From assembly GCA_964628455.1 (NCBI GenBank), contig CAZVPD010000094.1, positions 1 to 15,349 of the forward strand: a stretch of DNA of 15,349 bases. Direction: 5' to 3'. This stretch comes from JAQVWU01 sp964628455. GTDB taxonomy: Bacteria > Bacillota > Clostridia > Oscillospirales > CAG-272. The notes below the pieces were generated by a model. That model did no database searches, was not told the DNA's origin, and saw nothing but the letters and a program-made list of their open reading frames with translations. A program made the position numbers and the translations under genes. Of the stretch, positions 8,749 through 14,985 are shown piece by piece (the first letter of the stretch is position 1; each line of letters opens with the position of its first letter).

Positions 8749-8762
8749 TTTGTCCTCTCATA

Positions 8763-9563
8763 TCAGGCAGGATTCGTTGATTTCAAATAAAAATCTTTTC
8801 TTTCTTCTTCATGGACGGATTTTTCGATGGCGGCAAAATCATAAGGATGGGGGTATTCCGCCATATCGGGATGGTGACGGAAAGCTTCGGAGGCTTTGTC
8901 CCGGTTCAGGCTGATTGCCGCGAGCATGCAGCCGCTTTCACGGATTTTCGCGATATTTTTGTCTGAAAAATCGGAGGTATATGCGTAGCAGCGGGCGGTA
9001 TATGCGGGTATATCTTTCAGAACCTCCGCCGTGAAGTTTTCCGGCCGGTCGATAAAATGCGCCTCGGGATCGATACGCATGATTTTCAGCATCAAATCTG
9101 CACCCGCACCGTTTGGTGCATAAACGGTCCTTCCTCGCATACCCATAGCGGCTGCCAGATGTGCGATTATTTCGGCGTTCATGAGCTTTTCCTTCAAATC
9201 GATGTTGATGCGCATGCCGGTAAAATAACAGAGATGCAGTGTCTCCTCCAGTGTCGGGACACGCTGAATGCCGGCAGGATCGTCGGGCGCCAGAATGATT
9301 CGCGTGATGACAGCGGAATCGGTCTCGGAAATCACATAGTCGACGGCATTATCCCGTTCGTCAAAACCCCGGACGACCGGATCATGGCAGCAGACAACTA
9401 CGCCGTCTCCGGTGGTACGGGCGTCGGTTTCTATCATATCGGCACCCTTTTCCGCTGCGAGAAGGAAAGCGGACAGGGTGTTCGGACGCATCAGCGAATT
9501 GCCGCCGACAAATCCCTGATGTGCGGTTGTGATCCAGGATTTTCTGTCATGATTCATATTCAT
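8763..9563 (-). CDS. Glycerophosphodiester phosphodiesterase family protein with altered HRG motif
   Basis: This 266-residue protein fits the GDPD TIM-barrel family. AHQG is at residues 14-17, then RPNTL-SAF (26-33), GADMIETDA (40-48, metal ligands Glu45 and Asp47), GDGVVVCCHDP with the general acid/base His60, and INIDLK with Asp122 and Lys124. Typical enzymes hydrolyse glycerophosphodiesters to glycerol phosphate plus an alcohol, using Ca or Mg. Two conserved positions differ: the Arg of HRG is Gln16, and the Glu of PENTL is replaced (Pro27). The first usually contacts the phosphate, so activity may be changed or lost. No signal peptide is seen, unlike secreted GlpQ enzymes. AAAGGA lies 5 bases before the chosen ATG; a second ATG two codons in is also possible. 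It is the middle gene of the minus-strand operon. Confidence 0.85.
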   Translation of the reverse strand: MNMNHDRKSWITTAHQGFVGGNSLMRPNTLSAFLLAAEKGADMIETDARTTGDGVVVCCHDPVVRGFDERDNAVDYVISETDSAVITRIILAPDDPAGIQRVPTLEETLHLCYFTGMRINIDLKEKLMNAEIIAHLAAAMGMRGRTVYAPNGAGADLMLKIMRIDPEAHFIDRPENFTAEVLKDIPAYTARCYAYTSDFSDKNIAKIRESGCMLAAISLNRDKASEAFRHHPDMAEYPHPYDFAAIEKSVHEEERKDFYLKSTNPA

Positions 9564-9622
9564 CTGTTCCTTTTTTTGTATATTTCAAGAGTTATAAGTT
9601 TGAAAGCTGACAATCGGTATTC

Positions 9623-9638
9623 TTTGATAATTTGATAA
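9623..9638. repeat. Tandem 8-bp direct repeat TTTGATAA
   Basis: Two perfect copies of TTTGATAA abut at 9623-9630 and 9631-9638, about 60 bases upstream of the GDPD-like start. The rest of this 196-base gap (9564-9759) is AT-rich, with the palindromes TTGATATCAA (9721-9730) and TTTATTGAATAAA (9747-9759), the latter right after the stop of the upstream gene. No clear promoter or terminator is visible. The repeat may be a regulator site or chance. Confidence 0.4.
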
Positions 9639-9759
9639 TAAGACAACACTTCCGGAAAATACAAAGAAGTTCCTATCGTTGCTTTGTTGAATGCAAATGA
9701 ACGCAGCCCGGCTTGCATACTTGATATCAAACACCCGGTTATTGCTTTTATTGAATAAA

Positions 9760-11115
9760 TTAAAAACCTCTGTTGTCGGGAAGTATGCCGAACTTCTGAA
9801 AACGCCACGCTTCGGTGTTCATCATATTGATAAAATCGCCTGAGAAGGAATAGAGGGAACCCCCTTTCCATCGTATCTCAAGCGTGATGACTTTACCTGC
9901 GAAATCCGTCACATCACCTCCGGCGAATGAAGGAGTGAGATGGGCAGGGTCTGTTCTTCTCATGGTGCAGTCGGAACAGCCGAACCCTTCAACAGGCTTT
10001 GATTCCGCGTTGAGTATCCCCACCGCGATATCGTCGGTATCGCAGTTGACCATCAGTCTGCCCTCCTTCCAGAGCAGCTGACGGCTGACGATCCGCGCTT
10101 CCCGTTCTGCCCTGAGGCAGATGAAACCGTCCTCACGCAGTCTGTATACGACGATCGACGCACCTTCACGGTTGAAAGAACCGTGTTCATGTGGGGTCGC
10201 CGAGGCATAGATCAGAATTGTTCCGTCGTCGGCGTTCTGTATCGAACCGGGGAAGACCATTCCTGCGGTAACGGTATCGGCTTTGTTCGCGATAAAAGGA
10301 TTCCGCAATGAACGCAGCCAGTTATATCCGTTAAAACTATAAGCAAGCTGACAGTCTAACGTCCCGCCGTGATATTTCCATGTGTCGCTTTCGGGTACAT
10401 GATAAAGCCACAGCATACCGATATACCAGCCCTTGTAATCGAAGATCCGCATGCCGTAGGTCTCGTCCAGGGAATTGTCTGCGGAATCGCACTGCACGGC
10501 AAGTCGGGGTTCGGTAAACTCGTAAAAATCACGTGTAAAATGCGTGCAGATGCGGCGTATTCCCCAGTCCGGACGGGAGGTGATGATGTATCCCCCGGCG
10601 GCTTCGCACCACATGCATCCTGCGCCCGGCTCTGTCCCCCTCGGATTCCAGATCCCCGGTTCGGCGTTCCAGTGCACACTGTCGGGGGAGGAAAACATAA
10701 TGTCGTCTATTGCCAGTCTCTCGTTCCGATACCTTGCCAGACCTGCGCGAAACCGTTTTTCCGGGGGCGCCGGTCTGTCCTCGATGATAAAACCGAGTTC
10801 CGCGTTCATAAAAGGCAAAAACTGATTTTCGAAACTGGGATCTGTGATTCCCGCTTCTCTGGCTGTGTTGCGGGGTTTGAAATGGATCCCGTCTTCACTC
10901 ATTGCTGCCAGCTGATATATCCCTTCGGGGGTGAATGTCTGGTAAAACATTGTATAAAGACCGTTCTTGTCTCGAAGCACAAAAGGAAACGCGCCCGAAG
11001 GCGAACCGCCGCCGCCGTCGAAAAAAGAATCGGCAATCAGCTCCGGTTTACCGTAGGTGCGCACTGTACCGGTTCTTGCGAATAACCGCTGGTCATCGAA
11101 AAACAGGTTTGTCAT
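9760..11115 (-). CDS. Five-bladed propeller glycosidase-like protein (GH32/GH43 type)
   Basis: The 451-residue product looks like a five-bladed propeller followed by a short C-terminal beta-sandwich (about 385-440). The sandwich has the pattern of GH32 and related enzymes: FAGKVITLEIRWK then LYSFSGDF. The first blade has SPSGAFPF and NGLYTMFYQ (51-59), which recalls the NDPNG...FYQ start of GH32, but the exact NDPNG and RDP signatures are absent, so no substrate is assigned. Acidic candidates include Asp97 to Glu100 (DPSFEN at 92-97 region) and Glu171 in CMWCE. There is no signal peptide. GGAGG at 11121-11125 sets the start and a strong promoter lies just upstream. It is the first gene of the minus-strand operon with the GDPD-like and propeller-like genes. 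Alternatives are a fructosidase, an arabinofuranosidase or a phosphorylase-like GH130 relative. Confidence 0.75.
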   Translation of the reverse strand: MTNLFFDDQRLFARTGTVRTYGKPELIADSFFDGGGGSPSGAFPFVLRDKNGLYTMFYQTFTPEGIYQLAAMSEDGIHFKPRNTAREAGITDPSFENQFLPFMNAELGFIIEDRPAPPEKRFRAGLARYRNERLAIDDIMFSSPDSVHWNAEPGIWNPRGTEPGAGCMWCEAAGGYIITSRPDWGIRRICTHFTRDFYEFTEPRLAVQCDSADNSLDETYGMRIFDYKGWYIGMLWLYHVPESDTWKYHGGTLDCQLAYSFNGYNWLRSLRNPFIANKADTVTAGMVFPGSIQNADDGTILIYASATPHEHGSFNREGASIVVYRLREDGFICLRAEREARIVSRQLLWKEGRLMVNCDTDDIAVGILNAESKPVEGFGCSDCTMRRTDPAHLTPSFAGGDVTDFAGKVITLEIRWKGGSLYSFSGDFINMMNTEAWRFQKFGILPDNRGF

Positions 11116-11171
11116 GAAAACCTCCGATCTGTTGTGAAAGATATAGAAATGCGGAATCCTTATAATGATTT

Positions 11172-11200
11172 ATTATAACAAAGCATTCTATATATTGCAA
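11172..11200 (-). promoter_or_regulatory. Strong sigma-A promoter of the minus-strand operon
   Basis: Reading the minus strand, TTGCAA (11200-11195) is followed by 17 bases and a perfect TATAAT (11177-11172), with an extended TG immediately upstream of the -10 (TGTTATAAT). The -10 ends 56 bases before the start of the propeller glycosidase gene. Spacing and both hexamers are near consensus. Confidence 0.8.
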
Positions 11201-11234
11201 CGGTATTAACGAATATCATAATATACAGCCTGCA

Positions 11235-11284
11235 TGTTCCGGCGGATTCTATATGTAAAGGCGATGCACGATGACTGTTCCGGC
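11235..11284. repeat. Direct repeat TGTTCCGGC in the divergent intergenic region
   Basis: TGTTCCGGC occurs at 11235-11243 and again at 11276-11284, 41 bases apart, between the two divergent promoters. A spacing of about four helical turns would allow a looped or tandem regulator site. The remainder of 11116-11444 holds both promoters and no supported gene. Confidence 0.35.
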
Positions 11285-11375
11285 ACGGCTGCAGAATTAG
11301 CGCATATTTATTCGGTTGGATTTTGTTTTACCGGTGAATTTTTGTTTGCATTGGGCAGATTATTATTAAAAACTA

Positions 11376-11404
11376 TTGCCGGGAATCGAACAAAATGCTA
11401 TACT
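11376..11404 (+). promoter_or_regulatory. Sigma-A promoter of the DUF4832-type gene
   Basis: TTGCCG at 11376-11381, a 17-base spacer and TATACT at 11399-11404 form a good -35/-10 pair. The -10 ends 40 bases before the start codon at 11445, leaving room for a short leader with the ribosome binding site. Confidence 0.7.
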
Positions 11405-11433
11405 GAATATCAAAATAAAAATAATAAGGAATC

Positions 11434-11439
11434 AGGAGG
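11434..11439 (+). promoter_or_regulatory. Consensus ribosome binding site that fixes the start at 11445
   Basis: AGGAGG sits 5 bases before the ATG at 11445. A longer in-frame start at 11376 overlaps the promoter itself and has no ribosome binding site, so it is rejected. Confidence 0.85.
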
Positions 11440-11444
11440 TTTTT

Positions 11445-12899
11445 ATGCCTTATCCGAATGAATGTCCGATGACACTGCCGCAGGAAGATCAGACGATGCA
11501 CGGTGCGTTTGACGACCGTACATATACCGAGGGATTTGTCGATCTGCGTAAATACGAGGACAATAAGACCGTCCTGCGCAATCCTCACAAGGGCTGGTTC
11601 TGGCATTATATTGACAACGGAATGCGCCACGGAGCATACCGCGACAAAAATGAAACCGATTATTCACTGGCAAAGGATTTCCCTGCGCTCAACCATCTTT
11701 ACCTTCGTTTCGACTGGTCGGATATCGAGAAAGAACCCGGTGTATATGATTTCTCACCGCTTGATGATATTATGCAACGCTGGGAAAAAGCAGGAATGGC
11801 TTTCTCACTTCGTGTCTGTACATATGAATCCTCACCGGATATGGACGCAACTCCGCGTTATATCTTTGAACGCGGGGCAAGATGCATTGCTGTTCCCGGT
11901 TCGGCGCTCCAGCCCGATTACGGCGATCCGATCTTTCTGGAACATCTCGGATTATTTCTTGAAGCACTTGGCAAGCGATATAACGGAGACCCGCGTATAG
12001 AAATGATCGATATCGGTACCTACGGAACGTGGGGTGAAGGTCACACAGTCACCGGAGACGGTGTGATATATCCGGTCGATGTTGTATTGAAACATTTTGC
12101 AATGCATGAAAAATTCTTTCCCGACACTTTCCTGCTTTGCAACGATGACCATATCGTCGGACGCATAGCTCACGGCGACGATGAAATGAACCGTCTGCTG
12201 CGCTACTGCGAAGCGCGCGGTTACGGAGTACAGGACGATTCGATCTGCTGCGACGGCTATACGCAGTCCTGCGGCTACGACACGATGCGCGCAAGATGGG
12301 CATTTGAACGGCTTGGCAGCAGTGCTCCGAATGCGATTGAACTTGCGCATTATACCTATATCAAGCCGGTTTACGAATCGCACTTCCGCAGCGGATTTAC
12401 CGTCATCGAAGCATTGAAAAATTCACGTGCGACCTTTGCCGGATTCCACGGCTATCCGCGCGACTGGCTTGCGGGTGAACCTTATCTGACTGAATACTGT
12501 GCAAATCGCCTCGGTTACTGGTTCTTTGTCCCGTTTGCGGTTCTGCCGTCCCTTCAGAATACCTCGCATAATATCATCAAAGTCAGAATCGAAAATCACG
12601 GCTGGGCACGTCCCTATTGGAAGACTGACGTAAAAATATGTCTGATCGGTGCAAACGGCGAAAAGATCATAGCTTCCGAAGGAATCGATCTGCGAAAACT
12701 CAAACCGGATTGCGGTGAAGACTACGAAATTCCACTTGACCTGAGAGATTTATCGGGCGGAAATTATATGTTGTCTCTCGGTGTGTTCGACAAGGCAACC
12801 GGAAGAAATATAAAACTTGCTTTGAAAGAGGAACTTCTAAGGGACGGATTCTACGATCTCGGACGTGTCGGTGTGGGAGAAGCGTATCGTAAATGCTGA
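11445..12899 (+). CDS. DUF4832-type, clan GH-A-like putative glycoside hydrolase
   Basis: With the chosen start the protein has 484 residues. The N-terminal two thirds resemble a TIM-barrel glycosidase: RNPHKGWFWHY (45-55), LYLRFDWSDIEKEPGVYDF (85-103, the strand-2 pattern of GH42/GH-A enzymes) and IDIGTYGTWGEGHT (188-201). The C-terminal part (about 370-480) looks like a beta-sandwich. This arrangement matches proteins annotated DUF4874/DUF4832, whose biochemistry is largely unknown. Glu198 in WGEGH is a plausible acid/base and Glu299 in AIELAHYTY a plausible second carboxylate; both are inferences. No signal peptide is seen. It is transcribed alone from its own promoter, divergent from the minus-strand operon, with a small hairpin (12906-12926) just after the stop. 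It probably belongs to the same glycan pathway as its neighbours. Confidence 0.8.
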   Translation: MPYPNECPMTLPQEDQTMHGAFDDRTYTEGFVDLRKYEDNKTVLRNPHKGWFWHYIDNGMRHGAYRDKNETDYSLAKDFPALNHLYLRFDWSDIEKEPGVYDFSPLDDIMQRWEKAGMAFSLRVCTYESSPDMDATPRYIFERGARCIAVPGSALQPDYGDPIFLEHLGLFLEALGKRYNGDPRIEMIDIGTYGTWGEGHTVTGDGVIYPVDVVLKHFAMHEKFFPDTFLLCNDDHIVGRIAHGDDEMNRLLRYCEARGYGVQDDSICCDGYTQSCGYDTMRARWAFERLGSSAPNAIELAHYTYIKPVYESHFRSGFTVIEALKNSRATFAGFHGYPRDWLAGEPYLTEYCANRLGYWFFVPFAVLPSLQNTSHNIIKVRIENHGWARPYWKTDVKICLIGANGEKIIASEGIDLRKLKPDCGEDYEIPLDLRDLSGGNYMLSLGVFDKATGRNIKLALKEELLRDGFYDLGRVGVGEAYRKC

Positions 12900-13136
12900 A
12901 TATAGAGAGAACTCAGAAAGTTCTTTGACATCATGACCAAATACAGCTAGACCGTCCGAATGCAGCCTTTGTATTTTCCGTTAACCACCGCTTTAAATAC
13001 CGTAAAAGCATATGAAGGGCATTGCATCAAAAGGCACCGGATATCATCGACGGCAGAAAAAAAGATCAGTCTGTTTATCCCTTTATTTTCGGATAGTGCA
13101 TGAGGATGACCGGACAGATACGAAGGTTTGGAAACA

Positions 13137-13193
13137 AGAGAATCATTCTCTCGGCATTGCCGTCGGTATGGATAAAGTCCGGGCGGTCTTTTT
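13137..13193 (+). terminator. Possible structured RNA and intrinsic terminator in the 12900-13700 gap
   Basis: A 15-base palindrome AGAGAATCATTCTCT (13137-13151) is followed by CGGCATTGCCG (13152-13162). An overlapping hairpin then pairs GCCGTCGG (13159-13166) with CCGGGCGGT (13179-13187, one bulged G, two G-U pairs) and ends in CTTTTT (13188-13193). It could terminate the DUF4832 transcript about 260 bases after its stop. The rest of 12900-13719 holds only short, unconvincing open frames and a 15-base direct repeat with one mismatch, CATAT[G/A]GAATATTCA, at 13525-13539 and 13659-13673. Confidence 0.4.
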
Positions 13194-13719
13194 ATCGGCA
13201 AGACAGGATCGGCGGAGAAGAACAGCTTCCGTCAGTTTCGGTTCAACCGGAAAATCAAGCGGGTTTTCCGCCCGTCAATAAGGATGATCAATATACCATG
13301 CTTCGGTTGTTTCGTATACCGAAAGAAAAATTCAACCTGTGTAAAGCGTTATTGTATAAACTGCAGGATTCGGGCATTTACTGACTGCTTTTTCCTGACA
13401 AGGACAAAAGATATAATCCGTGTGGACGATGACAATTTCTTTACCCGGCAGATTTATACTGCACAATCCTGTTTGGCTGGCGGGATCCGATGTATGGTTT
13501 ATACCCGTAATCCGTCCGTTCGATCATATGGAATATTCAAACGTATATATGTTTGGTTATGATAAATATGTATATGAAATAATTCGGTATGAAATATGGA
13601 GCTTTTTTCATATATTCCGCTTTATCTCGAGTGAGTCCTGTGATATGATTAATTAGACCATATAGAATATTCACATGGATTGGTTATCTTTCAATAAAAA
13701 ACAGGAGTGCAGAGATTTT

Positions 13720-13929
13720 ATGCTAAGCAGGTCAGTAACAGTACCTCTAATACAAATCGTTTTCTCTATACTTGGTATAATAGTTGTTGTTATGGTGTTG
13801 TTGTTTCCGTGTGTTGACTTATCTCTGCTTATCCTGACGGCACTTATTTTGCCTGCCTTAACACTGCCGGTTAACGGTATACCGGGGGGATTTTGCAGTA
13901 TAAAGTTATATTTACAAAAATTGGAATAA
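13720..13929 (+). CDS. Small hypothetical membrane protein
   Basis: From the ATG at 13720 the product has 69 residues and two hydrophobic segments. One spans about residues 9-33 (ILGIIVVVMVLLF core) and one about 34-53, followed by a short polar tail. I do not recognise it. CAGGAG at 13702-13707 lies 12 bases before this ATG, longer than ideal. An upstream in-frame ATG at 13675 would give 84 residues but has no ribosome binding site. It stands 53 bases before the six-segment membrane protein gene and could form a pair with it. It could also be an N-terminal remnant of a larger membrane protein. Base composition here is more AT-rich than in the glycan locus. Confidence 0.45.
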   Translation: MLSRSVTVPLIQIVFSILGIIVVVMVLLFPCVDLSLLILTALILPALTLPVNGIPGGFCSIKLYLQKLE

Positions 13930-13931
13930 AG

Positions 13932-13979
13932 AAATCCTTTCAATGCATTTATATAAAAAACATTATGGAAAGGATTTTT
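13932..13979 (+). promoter_or_regulatory. Hairpin containing the Shine-Dalgarno of the next gene
   Basis: AAATCCTTTC (13932-13941) is exactly complementary to GAAAGGATTT (13968-13977). AATG/CATT (13942-13945 with 13961-13964) can extend the stem past a 3-base bulge. The right arm contains AAAGGA, the only Shine-Dalgarno for the ATG at 13983, and is followed by a TTTTT run (13975-13979). It may block translation of the membrane protein, terminate transcription from the upstream small gene, or both. Confidence 0.6.
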
Positions 13980-13982
13980 ATA

Positions 13983-14663
13983 ATGAATATAACAACGAAA
14001 AAGCTGGGGCTTGCAATGGCGTGGACCGCACTGCTGTCCCTGCTTCTATACACTGCTTGTTTTGTGTTGATTCTTTTCGTGAATGAACCGTTTTCATGGA
14101 CAGGATTAATGCAATATATATATTATGAAACATCATCGGTTATTTTGTATAAATATCTCGGCATGGGGTGCATGATCTTGTATGTATGTGCGTTTCTCGT
14201 TCTGACACTTTGCGCCGGAGAATACACCTTAAAAAGCAAAAGGATTTATTCGTCTGCAGCGACAGCATTTTGTGTTGCATTTTGCATATGTGTTTGTATT
14301 GCTTACTTTGTACAAATGACCTCCACCCGACTTCAGATCCAGGCGGGCAATACTGACGGACTGATACAATTTACGCAAAGCTACAGCATTTCCGCAATCA
14401 ACGGAATAAATATGCTTGGCTGGACCCTGTTTTATGGTTTAACCACTTTGGCATTAGGTTTTTCATTTGACTTTCTAAAAGAGACTGCAGTTTTAAAATT
14501 TTCCTGTATCATGAATGCTGCGGTTATGTTTACCGGTTTGACAGGTTATTTTATCAATAATTTTTTGATTTTGTTATTCACCATGAATCTCGGTCTTGGC
14601 GGAATGGGTTTGCTTATTACAATCTGTTTTATACGATACTTTAAAAAAGTTAGAATATTATAG
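13983..14663 (+). CDS. Six-segment integral membrane protein, function unknown
   Basis: The chosen start gives 226 residues. Six hydrophobic segments are visible at about 9-33, 57-78, 89-112, 135-162, 171-191 and 193-220. A short polar loop (QMTSTRLQIQAGN, 111-123) precedes segment four, which begins SISAINGINMLGW. The loop plus NMLGWTLF recalls a group of uncharacterised Firmicutes membrane proteins, but I cannot name a function. The upstream in-frame ATGs at 13893 and 13965 are rejected because AAAGGA is placed 8 bases before 13983. The start region lies directly after a hairpin that hides this site. The gene is followed by T-runs at 14711-14717 and 14731-14737 without a convincing stem. 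It appears unrelated to the glycan genes. Confidence 0.75.
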   Translation: MNITTKKLGLAMAWTALLSLLLYTACFVLILFVNEPFSWTGLMQYIYYETSSVILYKYLGMGCMILYVCAFLVLTLCAGEYTLKSKRIYSSAATAFCVAFCICVCIAYFVQMTSTRLQIQAGNTDGLIQFTQSYSISAINGINMLGWTLFYGLTTLALGFSFDFLKETAVLKFSCIMNAAVMFTGLTGYFINNFLILLFTMNLGLGGMGLLITICFIRYFKKVRIL

Positions 14664-14757
14664 AGAAATTTTTAAATGGTAAAATTGATACTGTCGCTGC
14701 TCGTTATAAGGGGTTTTTTTACAGATAAGCATTTTTTTAATTACAGATAAATTACGG

Positions 14758-14813
14758 AAAAAAAATAAGAACGCTCATACCGATACCCGATGTATCGATA
14801 TGAGCGTTCTTAT
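14758..14813 (-). terminator. Long hairpin with T-run, terminator of a minus-strand gene
   Basis: The arms ATAAGAACGCTCATA (14765-14779) and TATGAGCGTTCTTAT (14799-14813) are perfect complements. After one mismatch (C14780/A14798) the stem continues with CGATAC/GTATCG around a 5-base loop (14787-14791). On the minus strand the stem runs into eight Ts (A-run 14758-14765). No T-run follows on the plus strand. It would end transcription coming from the DUF6273/repeat side, and may also limit the plus-strand membrane protein transcript. Confidence 0.75.
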
Positions 14814-14850
14814 GTGGCAAAGGCTTATAATTTTGATACAACCGGATAAA

Positions 14851-14934
14851 TCGTTAGCGATGGTATAGGAATCGTTAGCGGTGGTATAGGAATCGTTAGC
14901 ACGGTTATTGGTTTCGTTAGCGGTAGTATAGGAA
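14851..14934. repeat. 21-bp tandem repeat, four copies
   Basis: Four head-to-tail 21-base units start at 14851, 14872, 14893 and 14914, each beginning TCGTTAGC. Units 1, 2 and 4 are nearly identical and unit 3 has diverged in its second half. The period is a multiple of three. On the minus strand one frame reads a heptapeptide repeat, DSYTTAN, with variants; the plus strand is also open. It lies 41 bases from the assembly gap, which it may have caused. Confidence 0.85.
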
Positions 14935-14975
14935 TCTTGAGTCGGAATATTATCTTCTCTGTAAAATAACCAAGG

Positions 14976-14985
14976 NNNNNNNNNN
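14976..14985. other. Assembly gap of ten Ns
   Basis: Ten Ns separate the 21-bp repeat region from the DUF6273 gene. Ten is a conventional placeholder, so the true distance and the reading frame across it are unknown. Confidence 0.98.

Noticed and set aside
9560..9759. Minus-strand frame running through the gap between the propeller glycosidase and GDPD genes
   Set aside because: It is out of frame with the upstream gene, has no start signal in the gap and resembles no known family; probably chance in AT-rich DNA.
10369..11085. Plus-strand open frame of 238 codons
   Set aside because: It is antisense to the propeller glycosidase gene, which has a good promoter and ribosome binding site; the product shows no domain pattern.
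11195..11210. Catabolite-repression (cre) site near TTGCAACGGTATTAACG
   Set aside because: It looks similar at first sight, but the central CG and the flanking half-sites do not fit the cre consensus in register.
11234..11461. Plus-strand open frame of 75 codons upstream of the DUF4832-type gene
   Set aside because: It has no ribosome binding site and overlaps the promoter and the start of the real gene in another frame.
13012..13656. Several overlapping plus-strand open frames of 78-94 codons
   Set aside because: They overlap each other in different frames, lack ribosome binding sites and have low-quality amino-acid patterns; none can be supported as a gene.
14851..14934. CRISPR array
   Set aside because: The 21-base units are directly contiguous with no spacers, so this is a tandem repeat and not a CRISPR array.
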